In this document: piece by piece, positions 7,285-15,416 of the stretch
Numbering within the stretch: position 1 is the first letter of the stretch
How the letters are laid out: every line of letters starts with the position of its first letter
Origin: a virus
Length of the DNA stretch: 27,811 nucleotides
Reading direction: 5' to 3' (one strand)
IMG/VR virus record: IMGVR_UViG_3300032242_000516
Location: 1 to 27,811 of that record
Translations under genes and position numbers: made by a program
Notes under the pieces: generated by a model
Told to the model about the DNA's origin: nothing
Databases searched by the model: none
The model's input: only the letters and a program-made list of their open reading frames with translations

Positions 7285-9059
7285 GTATTCCACGCAACCT
7301 ATCAATTTTTGCAGATACATTTGATGGAACAAATCTGTCTTTGCTTGGCACTGCATCTGCTACAAAACTAATTCCTACTGGTACAAGCGTATCTGGAAAT
7401 GGCTTGTATTTACCGGCAGCAAACACATTAGGCTTGTCCACTAATGGCGCAGAAGCTGTTCGTGTTGACTCCAGTGGTAACGTAGGGATAGGCACTTCTT
7501 CTGGCTCTGCTCGGTTAAACGTCAACGGCGGAACAAGCACATCTCAGATTCGTTGGGAGGTAAACAACGCTGCTTATACCCAAGAGGTTTCTACCAACGC
7601 AGCAGTTAATGCCTATGTGTACAAGTCAAATGATGCGTCTTACCATGTGTGGAAGTTGAGCAGCTCAGAAGCTATGCGATTGGATTCTAGCGGCAACATA
7701 GGAATAGGAACTTCTTCTCCTTCAAATAAATTACAAGTGTCTGGTGACGGTGCTCGTATTGCTGCTCAATGCGCAACAAACAGTGCATCAGCTTCTACTG
7801 AATCTGAACTAGAAGCTCAAGTTTATAACTATTGGGGTGGAACAGGTGGCCCTACTTATACCGGTACTGCAATTCAACAATATGGAGCAGCCGCAACTGG
7901 AACAAGTTCTGGAATATCAAATGCAAATTTAGGTATATTACGTTTTCAAAATGGTGCTGGTGGTTTAATTTACACCAATGGTAGCAGTCCGCTTATTTTT
8001 GCTACTACTGCAACAGAACGTATGCGTATTGATTCCAGCGGTAACGTAGGAATAGGGACGCCTTCGCCAGCCTCAAAATTTGATGTAAGAACCAGCGCTG
8101 CTGAAATAGCTAGGTTTTCTAGTAGTTCTACCAATGGAGGCTACCAGATTTTCTATCCAGACAATGTAACAACACCTGTTTATGTTGGTTCATTAAAAGC
8201 AATTCTTGCAACTGGTAACGCAACCGATTTTGCAATTGTAGGTTCAGGCGCAAACAACATGGTGTTTGGCACAAACTCTGCCGAGCGTATGCGTATCGAC
8301 TCTAGCGGTAACGTAGGGATAGGAACAAATTCTCCTCAATCATCTTTACAAGTATCTGGGCCAATAGTTTCTGCTCCGACAGGCATTGGCGTTCACATGG
8401 GAGTGCAAACTAATTATGCTTCTATTCAACTTAATTCTGGCACTACAGTTGGATCATTAATTGATTTTTCCACAAGCGGAACGGATTATCTTGGAAGAAT
8501 ACTTTATGACAACACATCAAATTATTTTACTTTTTCTACAAATAGTACGGAAAAGATGCGCCTTGACACCAATGGTAATTTGGGTATAGGCATTAATTCG
8601 CCTTCTTACAAACTGCAAGTTAATAACCCAGTGGCATCAGCAACAGCAGATGCAATCACTGTACAAAACAATGCCGTAAGTGCAACAGGTCAAGTAACAG
8701 GTATAAGGTTTAGGTATGTTAGTGCTGAACCTGCGGCAATTCGAGCAACACTTACCAATGCAACAACTGGTGAAGGTAGGCTTGGATTCTTTACAACTCC
8801 CGATGGAACAGGAGCTAACTTAGCCGAGCGCATTAGTATCGACTCCAGCGGTAACTTGGGGATAGGGACGAATTCGCCATCAGCATCCGCAATCCTAGAC
8901 GCTCAAAGCACCACTAAAGGTGTGCGTATGCCTAACATGACCACTACGCAGAAAAACGCTATTTCTAGCCCTGCTGCGGGTCTGATGGTGTTTGATACCA
9001 CTCTTGCAAAACTTTGCGTTTATTCTGGTTCTGCATGGCAAACTGTTACTTCTATTTAA
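7281..9059 (+). CDS. Tail fibre protein with GNVGIGT repeats, 592 residues
   Basis: The protein carries six copies of the fibre motif (R)xDSSGNVGIGTxSP, spaced about 70-115 residues apart, with beta-type segments between them. Several copies are preceded by AERMRI or TEKMRL. This is the usual shaft vocabulary of podovirus and myovirus fibres of aquatic phages. The C-terminus contains ILDAQSTTKGVRMPNMTT..QKNAI and GLMVFDTTLAKLCVYSGSAW, a known fibre end module. No S74 intramolecular chaperone follows. The ATG at 7281 overlaps the previous stop by four bases; an in-frame TTG at 7269 is less likely. The intervening segments differ in codon use, which suggests module exchange. Trimeric fibre function is well supported; attachment point is not. 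Confidence 0.8.
   Translation: MSIPRNLSIFADTFDGTNLSLLGTASATKLIPTGTSVSGNGLYLPAANTLGLSTNGAEAVRVDSSGNVGIGTSSGSARLNVNGGTSTSQIRWEVNNAAYTQEVSTNAAVNAYVYKSNDASYHVWKLSSSEAMRLDSSGNIGIGTSSPSNKLQVSGDGARIAAQCATNSASASTESELEAQVYNYWGGTGGPTYTGTAIQQYGAAATGTSSGISNANLGILRFQNGAGGLIYTNGSSPLIFATTATERMRIDSSGNVGIGTPSPASKFDVRTSAAEIARFSSSSTNGGYQIFYPDNVTTPVYVGSLKAILATGNATDFAIVGSGANNMVFGTNSAERMRIDSSGNVGIGTNSPQSSLQVSGPIVSAPTGIGVHMGVQTNYASIQLNSGTTVGSLIDFSTSGTDYLGRILYDNTSNYFTFSTNSTEKMRLDTNGNLGIGINSPSYKLQVNNPVASATADAITVQNNAVSATGQVTGIRFRYVSAEPAAIRATLTNATTGEGRLGFFTTPDGTGANLAERISIDSSGNLGIGTNSPSASAILDAQSTTKGVRMPNMTTTQKNAISSPAAGLMVFDTTLAKLCVYSGSAWQTVTSI
7467..8867 (+). repeat. Six dispersed copies of a 27-base fibre repeat
   Basis: The coding sequence for DSSGNVGIG recurs at about 7467, 7683, 8031, 8298, 8565 and 8841. 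The copies at 7467, 8031, 8298 and 8841 remain nearly identical in DNA (for example AGCGGTAACGTAGGGATAGG), while the segments between them are unrelated. Two of the spacings are exactly 267 bases. Such islands of identity are natural points for recombination between fibre modules. Confidence 0.75.
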
Positions 9060-9072
9060 TAAAGGAAATATC

Positions 9073-9366
9073 ATGACTACATACAACTGGCAAATCGTAC
9101 AGACCGACTATTTGGTAGCAGATGGTTTTATAACCACAGCACATTGGACTTGCAACGCTGTTGAAGGTGACTTCACCGCTGGGGTATACGGCACTTGCGG
9201 CTTTGCTGCTGCGACTCCTGCTATCCCCTACGCCAGCGTGACTGAAGCTGAAGTTCTTAACTGGTGCTGGGCTAACGGCGTGGACAAAGACGCAACAGAG
9301 GCTAACCTTGCTGCTAACATTGCTTTACAAAAAAATCCCGTAACTGCTGCTGGCGTACCCTGGTAA
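9073..9366 (+). CDS. DUF7936-like small phage protein, 97 residues
   Basis: The protein starts MTTYNWQIVQTDYLVADG and has HWTCNAVEGDFTAGVYGTCGF, a middle VTEAEVLNWCWANGVDKDATEANL, and the end LQKNPVTAAGVPW. This arrangement, a short beta sheet followed by helices and a final NPV.A.G.PW, matches the DUF7936 family of small phage proteins found with fibre genes. The ATG at 9073 has AAAGGAAATATC directly upstream; a longer open frame from 8992 lies inside the preceding fibre gene and is not used. Function is unknown. It could be a minor virion protein or a fibre-associated factor. Confidence 0.75.
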   Translation: MTTYNWQIVQTDYLVADGFITTAHWTCNAVEGDFTAGVYGTCGFAAATPAIPYASVTEAEVLNWCWANGVDKDATEANLAANIALQKNPVTAAGVPW

Positions 9367-9372
9367 TAAATT

Positions 9373-10986
9373 ATGACCGATTACACCCGTCTTCGCACTC
9401 CGTTTGTAAACATGAGTTTTACACCGGATGTGCCATCAAACGCACTTGGCCCTAACGAATACAACAGCGGAACAAACGTTGAAGCTGATGTTCGTGGGAT
9501 TAAGAAGGTTTCGGGTGAACAGTCTATTCTTTCCGCTATCCCTGGCAATGTAGTATTTATGGATGGTGGATTTAGAAACAACAACGCTTGGGTGTACATT
9601 GCTGCTACTCGTGAAGGTAAGTGGTACATGGTTACAGCTACCGGTATTACAAATATCACACCAGGTGTGGGTGCTAATCCAAACGTTGCTTTATCCGGTT
9701 ATTCAGACGATATAAACATTACAACCTCTTGGGTTGGTGAAGTGTTTTTTATCAATGATGCTCTTAGAGCGCCAATGTATTTCCTGCCAACAGCAACAGA
9801 AATCTACCTTTATGGTGCTGCTCCTGATAACTATGTATGGAATTACGATGTTGGAGTAACAGCAACTCGTGCTGAATTTGTACGCAACTATTGTTCTCCA
9901 AACGTTGGAAACATCTTGATTGCTGGAAACATCACAAAGGACTACAGCACTGGTCTTACTGTGAACTACCCAACTACAGTTCGCTGGTCACAAAGCTTTG
10001 CAAATACAGGCGTTCCTGCTTCTTGGACTCCTACCCTTACCAACATTGCTAACGAGCAGGAAATACCTGTTCGTGGCCCTATTGTTGACGGTTTCTTCCT
10101 AGGTGGAAACTTCTACGTCTGTTCCTATTGGGATACAGTTGTTTTCTCTCCTATTGCTTATCAAAACAGTACAGCACCTGTCTTTGGCATTCGACTGTTT
10201 AACCAGGGTCGTGGGTTAATAAACAACAACTGCTGGTCTAACACAGACTCCAACGTTTACGGTATTGATAGCAGGGACATTTGGGTATTCAACGGATCAG
10301 ATTTCTTTCCTCTTGGCAACCAAAAAGTCCGTGATTACTTTTTTAACAATTTGAGCCCAACATATTCTGATCGTGTTTTCATGGTCAACAATACGCAAAA
10401 GAACCAGATTGAAGTTTATTTTCCTGATCTAACTTCTACCGGTTGGTGCAACAAGATGATCTCTTGGAGATACGATCTAAGCATCTGGAATGCTCCTAGA
10501 GACGTAGCTAGTGCCTGTAGTGCTTGTGAGGCTCCAAAGCTGGTTAGCGGTGCTTTTAAGTATGCTTCTAGGACTGTTACTTACGCCAAGGGTGGTACTG
10601 CTAGTTCCCAGCTTATCCAAACAGGTGTCGGAAATTCGTTTAATGGTGTAGCAATTCCTGCTTTATTTGAGCGCAATAATGTTACGTTGCAAACGGAAAA
10701 AGGTGCTGTTCCATACAGTGCCAAACTGTATATACATAGGTTGCTTCCAGAGATTGCCGGTACAGGTAATGTAAACATTACTACTGGTGGCTCTAACTCT
10801 ACTGCCCAACCAGCTACTTATGGTCAGACAGGGGTTGTTGCTGTAGTAACGGATAATCCTTGGGTTACTAGCCAGCAAAACAACGTAAGAACTGTCTCGG
10901 TTAAAGTACAATCAAATGATGCTACAGATTCATGGAATCTAACAGCCATTAACTGGCAAGCAACTGTTACTGAGGATGCGTTCTAA
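9373..10986 (+). CDS. Probable tail nozzle / DNA stabilisation protein (P22 gp10 / T7 gp12-like)
   Basis: At 537 residues this is probably the hub that closes the short tail, by analogy to P22 gp10 and T7 gp12. The sequence is beta-rich with propeller-like blades, and the segment about 279-326 (GLINNNCWSNTDSNVYGID, then SRDIWVFNGSDFFPLGNQ, then KVRDYFF) is typical of podovirus nozzle or stabilisation proteins. The N-terminus reads TPFVNMSFTPDVPSNALGPNEY, the usual opening that threads past the adaptor. The C-terminal third (ERNNVTLQTEKGAVPYSAKLY onward) also resembles that family. The start has almost no ribosome site; it lies seven bases after the previous stop and is probably translated by coupling. 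Its stop overlaps the next ATG (TAATG). Structural evidence here is pattern memory, not alignment. Confidence 0.6.
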   Translation: MTDYTRLRTPFVNMSFTPDVPSNALGPNEYNSGTNVEADVRGIKKVSGEQSILSAIPGNVVFMDGGFRNNNAWVYIAATREGKWYMVTATGITNITPGVGANPNVALSGYSDDINITTSWVGEVFFINDALRAPMYFLPTATEIYLYGAAPDNYVWNYDVGVTATRAEFVRNYCSPNVGNILIAGNITKDYSTGLTVNYPTTVRWSQSFANTGVPASWTPTLTNIANEQEIPVRGPIVDGFFLGGNFYVCSYWDTVVFSPIAYQNSTAPVFGIRLFNQGRGLINNNCWSNTDSNVYGIDSRDIWVFNGSDFFPLGNQKVRDYFFNNLSPTYSDRVFMVNNTQKNQIEVYFPDLTSTGWCNKMISWRYDLSIWNAPRDVASACSACEAPKLVSGAFKYASRTVTYAKGGTASSQLIQTGVGNSFNGVAIPALFERNNVTLQTEKGAVPYSAKLYIHRLLPEIAGTGNVNITTGGSNSTAQPATYGQTGVVAVVTDNPWVTSQQNNVRTVSVKVQSNDATDSWNLTAINWQATVTEDAF

Positions 10987-13574
10987 TGCCTTATGCTCTT
11001 GATGGTAATCCCTCGCAATCAGAAATATCTGAGGCGATTAATTACCTATTGAGCAACTTTAGTACAGGCGTTACTAGCGACCCTAATACGGGTGAAGTTA
11101 AAGGCCCAACAGGAAACATTCTTAGTTACCTGTACAAATACATGGCGGTGAAATACGCAGATTCGTTTGACGGGTCTGTGAACTTCAGTAACTCACCAAC
11201 AAACCGTCAGTATTTTGGTCTTAGAAACAATGACGATGCTTCTGAATCATCTAACTACACTGACTACATTTGGAATAAAGTAACCGGTGGATTTGGTACA
11301 ACCAAGTTTCTTTGGTATGTATCTACTGGTGGTAGACAGATTCAATTTGCTGTTTCTACAACTGCTCCAGATACCGGATGGTTAATTGATCCAGGTACGT
11401 CTATTGACTTAGACGTTGTTACCTCTGGAAACATTCCTGTTATTGCGGAAACGTTTTTCTCGTATTTCACTCCAAGCACGTTACAAGTTCCTCGGTCTGG
11501 ACTACCGTTAACTCCTAGTTTTACAGGGGTACAGGCTGCTTTGTACTCAATTGACAAAGGTTCTGTTGTTCCTTTTACTGATGCTCAAACAGATTCAAAC
11601 GTTGCTTTTGTAAATAATTCTTGGCGTATTGGCAATTCCTCTACTACCGGCAACGGGGATATTTCTTACACCAACATAACTGTTGGCAGTCCAACTGATG
11701 CTGGTGATTTTGCTTTATGGCCTGCACCAACGGCAATGTCGGCAAACCCTGCTTACATCAGCGTTCCAATACGTTATAAGAACAACCTTGGTGTTGTTAC
11801 CCAAGCAGCAGTAGCAACCGTTCAGTTCATATTTGCAGACCCTGGTGCTACGGGTTACTCTGGCCCAACAATTGACATCTCTGGATATTCTTCGTTTACG
11901 CAGAATGCTGGTGGTGCATTTACTCCTGCTACTGCTACGTTAAGCGCAATAACAACTAACGTTACTAGTCCTACTTATAGCTGGTCTATTACTGGTGCAA
12001 CTCCGACCTCTGCTACAACATCATCTGTTGTAATAACGCCTAACTCTTCTGCTACGTCTATAACAGTAGTATTGACTGTTAACGGGTCAAACCTATCAAG
12101 TCCTGGTAGCAAGACAATCGTAATGCCGGTTGTTTACAACGGTGCTGCTGGTACTGCTGGTGCTAATGGTGTAATGTCTGCCTTTCCTACTATTTACCAA
12201 TGGACAGGCTCTTCTACTCCTCCTACTAGACCTACTACTACATCAACGTATACATGGGCTACAGGGGCTTATACGGCTCCTAGCGGGTGGTCTTCATCTG
12301 CCCCTAGTAACACCACTCAAGGCAATTATCTTTGGACTATTACCTATCCTTTGAACGTAAGTGCTACAACCACTACTTCAACGTTGGATTGGACAGACAC
12401 AGGTAATCCTATTCGAGCTATTGCTTACAACGGGACTGTTGGCCCTACTGGATCATCCGGAGCAAATGGTGCTGCTACATTTGTAATCACAAGGGTTGCA
12501 AACGATAGCTCTGCTCCTACCAATTCTGAAGTATCTGCTGTACTTGGAAGAACTCCTGTTGCTGGAGATATATGTACAGTAAGCTATAACAATTTCAACA
12601 ATGCCGTTGTTTATCGGTACATCACTTCTTGGACGTTATTTGTTACTTACATAACCGGAAGTCTAATTGTTCAAAATACAATTACCGGCGATAAGATTTC
12701 TGCTAATACTATCACTGGTGACAGGATAGCTGCTAATACGGTAACTGCAACAAACATTAACTCTAACAATCTAACCATTAAAGATAATTCAGGCGTTGTT
12801 TTGTTTGGAGCAGGGACTAATCTAAATTATGCAAATATTACTCCAGCAACAGGCTGGTTAAACTCCAACGTAACTATTAATGAAGTTACTGGTGTTATTT
12901 CTCTTGGTGGTGCTGGTGGTGGATCGGTAACAGCAGTCACTCCAAATAACAAAATATCATCTTCAAATATTAGCACTTACATGGCTAGTGCAGCCATTGG
13001 TACAGCGTATATTGGTAATGCTGCAATCACTACTGCTTTGATTGGTGACGCTCAAATCACTACTGCAAAGATTGGCGACCTTCAAGTTGAAACGTTGAAA
13101 ATTGCTGGTAATGCGGTAACAGTTCCTACAGGAGCTTACTCTACCGGTTCAGTAAATTTGCCATTAAACGGTGGATCAACCACTTTGCAAAGTCTTTCGT
13201 TTACATCTAGTGGAGCATCTGTTTACATAGCATTTACTGCTGTTATTAGCTATTATGCAGTTTTAAGGTCGCCAGGAAGTGGTGGCACATATTATCCATT
13301 TAATCAATCTTGGCAAATTTTGTTATACAGAAATGGCACTTTAATTTTAACAAATTTTGCTTTTACTTTAATTGGCCCAGCTTTAACTTCTTCTATTCAA
13401 GGAAGCAATCCTTTGGCAATAAGTTTTTCTGACACACCATCGTCAGGTTCTGTTACTTATGATGTTGTTATACAAGAAACTACTAGCTCTGGTCAAACAG
13501 GATATAACGGTGCTGGAGGTAATTACTATTACGTTTACAACCGTAATTTATTTACTTTGGAGACAAAAAAATGA
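10986..13574 (+). CDS. Large tail fibre / host-specificity protein, 862 residues
   Basis: The N-terminal 300 residues are a folded, unrepeated part that probably docks on the tail. Around residues 329-366 there is an Ig-like segment (PTYSWSITGATPTSATTS), and two short collagen-like stretches (GAAGTAGANG near 385, GPTGSSGANG near 485). Residues about 563-606 carry the ITGDKISANTITGDRIAANT pattern and IKDNSGVVLFGAG, known from host-specificity protein J-type and fibre shafts. The last 140 residues (from NLPLNGGSTTLQSL) form a beta-rich tip. The DNA for that tip is much more AT-rich than the shaft (roughly 28 per cent against 53 per cent GC in sample lines), suggesting a replaced receptor-binding end. 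The start overlaps the previous stop, and the stop overlaps the chaperone start. Confidence 0.75.
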   Translation: MPYALDGNPSQSEISEAINYLLSNFSTGVTSDPNTGEVKGPTGNILSYLYKYMAVKYADSFDGSVNFSNSPTNRQYFGLRNNDDASESSNYTDYIWNKVTGGFGTTKFLWYVSTGGRQIQFAVSTTAPDTGWLIDPGTSIDLDVVTSGNIPVIAETFFSYFTPSTLQVPRSGLPLTPSFTGVQAALYSIDKGSVVPFTDAQTDSNVAFVNNSWRIGNSSTTGNGDISYTNITVGSPTDAGDFALWPAPTAMSANPAYISVPIRYKNNLGVVTQAAVATVQFIFADPGATGYSGPTIDISGYSSFTQNAGGAFTPATATLSAITTNVTSPTYSWSITGATPTSATTSSVVITPNSSATSITVVLTVNGSNLSSPGSKTIVMPVVYNGAAGTAGANGVMSAFPTIYQWTGSSTPPTRPTTTSTYTWATGAYTAPSGWSSSAPSNTTQGNYLWTITYPLNVSATTTTSTLDWTDTGNPIRAIAYNGTVGPTGSSGANGAATFVITRVANDSSAPTNSEVSAVLGRTPVAGDICTVSYNNFNNAVVYRYITSWTLFVTYITGSLIVQNTITGDKISANTITGDRIAANTVTATNINSNNLTIKDNSGVVLFGAGTNLNYANITPATGWLNSNVTINEVTGVISLGGAGGGSVTAVTPNNKISSSNISTYMASAAIGTAYIGNAAITTALIGDAQITTAKIGDLQVETLKIAGNAVTVPTGAYSTGSVNLPLNGGSTTLQSLSFTSSGASVYIAFTAVISYYAVLRSPGSGGTYYPFNQSWQILLYRNGTLILTNFAFTLIGPALTSSIQGSNPLAISFSDTPSSGSVTYDVVIQETTSSGQTGYNGAGGNYYYVYNRNLFTLETKK

Positions 13575-13987
13575 ATTACGTTATATATAGCTTATCTAAT
13601 GGGCGCATATTGCGTAACATTTTTTGCTTAGAAGTTGATTTGCCATTACAGTTTAATCCTTCAACAGAATCTTATTTGACAGGATATTTAAACGATTCAA
13701 AGTATTATGTAGCTAATGGACAAGCATTTGCAATACCGCCTCAACCATATGAATATTATGTTTTTAATTGGGATACAAAGCAATGGTATGACCCAAGAAC
13801 AAATGATTCTCAATGGGTATTGGTAAAAAATCAGCGTGATGCTTTGCTTGGAGAGTCTGATTGGACTCAACTTGCTGATGTTGTTTTAACCAACAAAGAC
13901 CAGTGGACAATTTATCGTCAAGAGTTGCGTAACATAACAACGCAATCTGACCCTTTTAACATTATTTGGCCTTCCAAACCGGAGTAA
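13571..13987 (+). CDS. Tail fibre assembly chaperone (Phage_tail_APC type)
   Basis: This 138-residue protein probably helps fold or assemble the fibre encoded just upstream, with which it overlaps by four bases. Residues 81-138 contain the Phage_tail_APC signature: WVLVKNQRDALLGESDWTQL, then DQWTIYRQELRNI, then IIWPSKPE, that is an Arg/Asp helix, the SDWTQ motif, the WxxYRQxLR helix and a terminal WPxxP. The first 80 residues are a Tyr/Asn-rich variable part likely matched to the fibre tip. The gene shares the AT-rich composition of the fibre tip, as if the two were exchanged together. Confidence in the family is high; the client is inferred from adjacency. Confidence 0.85.
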   Translation: MNYVIYSLSNGRILRNIFCLEVDLPLQFNPSTESYLTGYLNDSKYYVANGQAFAIPPQPYEYYVFNWDTKQWYDPRTNDSQWVLVKNQRDALLGESDWTQLADVVLTNKDQWTIYRQELRNITTQSDPFNIIWPSKPE

Positions 13988-13990
13988 ATC

Positions 13991-14314
13991 ATGGGCGCAC
14001 CATCGGCACAAGTTCAATCACCGCAAAGTTCATCTGGAAAAGGTGTTGCACAACCTCAAGGACAGGAAATGTCTAGTGGCAAAGGAGGATCGCAGCAAGC
14101 TCCAGAGCAGATGCAAGGTTCTCAAGGAGCAGTAACATTTCCAGGTCAAGGTGGTCAACCGCAAATGGGTATGCCAAACGCATATTCCAATACTATTGAT
14201 CCAAACATGACTCAGGGTAATGGTGGGCAAAACGGTATGTGGGATAATTCAACCCAACCTAGCGGCAAAGGTTCTGCCGGTACTTCTGGTTCATCCAGCA
14301 AAGGTAAGAGGTAA
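13991..14314 (+). CDS. Low-complexity Gly/Gln/Ser-rich protein, 107 residues
   Basis: This is a disordered-looking protein with the repeated element SSGKG (SSSGKGVAQ, SSGKGGSQ, PSGKGSA and a final SSSKGKR) embedded in Gln/Gly/Pro-rich sequence, with one aromatic patch (NAYSNTIDP). It has no hydrophobic core, signal or membrane segment. Basic SGKG units could contact DNA or other virion proteins. GGAG is seven bases before the ATG. Similar short low-complexity proteins occur before ejection proteins in podovirus genomes. Function is unknown. Confidence 0.65.
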   Translation: MGAPSAQVQSPQSSSGKGVAQPQGQEMSSGKGGSQQAPEQMQGSQGAVTFPGQGGQPQMGMPNAYSNTIDPNMTQGNGGQNGMWDNSTQPSGKGSAGTSGSSSKGKR

Positions 14315-14319
14315 TAATC

Positions 14320-15042
14320 ATGGGAATGGGCAAATCGTCTGGTACTCAGACAAATACTGTTCAGATGACTCCTGAACAACAGGAAACTATTCGCATTCAA
14401 AATGAAGCGCTAAAGAATACGTTTCTTCCTGCTTACCAAAATACGGTAACTGGTGCAAAGAACGTATATAGCAATGCTGCTGGAGGTGTTACCAATGCCG
14501 CTAATGCTGCGTCTGATGTAGCTGCCGGTACAGGTGCTTTACAAGGTGCTGTAGGTGCTGGTAGTTTGTTGTCCGGTGTAAAGGGTCTTCAATCTTTGTT
14601 TGACCCTAACTACGAAAACAACCAAGTCAATGCTGCGTTGCAAGCAGGACGTGAATCTGCTCGTGAAAGCCAAGCTGGACAGAATGCCATGTACGGTGGT
14701 GCTGGTGGTCTAGGATCATCTCGTATGGCCTTGGCAGACACCAATCTAGCCGGTTTAAATGCACAGCGTCAAGCTACTGCGGCTGCTGGAGCGCAAGCCC
14801 AGGTTCAGGCTAACAAAGCTGCTGCTGCTAATCAACTGGCTGCTATCGGTGGTCAAGGTTTGAATGCTGCAAACACTGCCGCTGCTTCCCGTATTGGTTA
14901 CGCTGGAGCCCCACAAGACCTGTACAGCAAGTATGCTTCTATTGTGTTTGGTACGCCTCAAGCTTCTACCAATCCCAACTATGCTGGTACGCAAGGTGGT
15001 ACGTCTACTGGCTCTAGCAAGAGCAGCGGATTTAAGATTTAA
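14320..15042 (+). CDS. Probable internal virion / ejection protein, 240 residues
   Basis: The protein is Ala/Gly/Gln-rich and mainly helical. It opens with a polar segment (MTPEQQETIRIQNEALKN), continues with a small-residue stretch (TNAANAASDVAAGTGALQGAVGAGSLLSGV, about 50-85) that could associate with membranes, and has a central segment YENNQVNAALQAGRESARES followed by GGAGGLGSSRMALADTNLAG. That pattern is common to podovirus proteins ejected ahead of the DNA (P22 gp7 and T7 gp14 are functional analogues). A Ser/Thr-rich C-terminus ends in SKSSGFKI. Position between the tail genes and two further large helical proteins supports this. AGGTAATAATC is the ribosome site. It could instead be an unrelated minor tail protein. 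Confidence 0.55.
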   Translation: MGMGKSSGTQTNTVQMTPEQQETIRIQNEALKNTFLPAYQNTVTGAKNVYSNAAGGVTNAANAASDVAAGTGALQGAVGAGSLLSGVKGLQSLFDPNYENNQVNAALQAGRESARESQAGQNAMYGGAGGLGSSRMALADTNLAGLNAQRQATAAAGAQAQVQANKAAAANQLAAIGGQGLNAANTAAASRIGYAGAPQDLYSKYASIVFGTPQASTNPNYAGTQGGTSTGSSKSSGFKI

Positions 15043-15051
15043 GGATTTACT

Positions 15052-15405
15052 ATGGCTACAAGTCCTTTTGGAAGTGTTGGCATGGGCCAATTTGGTTCAG
15101 ATAAAAGTTACATTGATGGAGCAAGTCCATTAAATGAAGCTCTTACTGGTGTTAAAAATGTTTTAACAACCAAAGGAATTAAAGCAAGTGGACTTCAAGA
15201 TTTTTTAAATGGTCTTGGGGGAAGTCCTGCTGTTCCTCCATCATCTTCTGGTGTTGGTGTAAATCCTTATCAAAATACTGGTATGCCAGCATCACAATCT
15301 AATTCAATGTCATTTGGTGATATTGGCGCAACTAGTATGGAAGCTGGTGCAGCAGAAGCACTTCATCCAGAAATTGCAAGTACATTGTTAACAGCATTGT
15401 TTTAA
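15052..15405 (+). CDS. Unrecognised small virion-region protein, 117 residues
   Basis: I do not recognise this protein. The sequence begins MATSPFGSVGMGQFGSDK, has one helical segment (LNEALTGVKNVLTT), a Ser/Pro/Gly linker, and a helical C-terminus (AGAAEALHPEIASTLLTAL). No membrane helix or catalytic motif is visible. AAGGATTTACT precedes the ATG and the gene sits in series with probable ejection proteins, so a minor internal virion protein is the simplest idea. The DNA is more AT-rich than the preceding gene and matches the next two genes in composition. Confidence 0.65.
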   Translation: MATSPFGSVGMGQFGSDKSYIDGASPLNEALTGVKNVLTTKGIKASGLQDFLNGLGGSPAVPPSSSGVGVNPYQNTGMPASQSNSMSFGDIGATSMEAGAAEALHPEIASTLLTALF

Positions 15406-15416
15406 TAGGAAAAATC

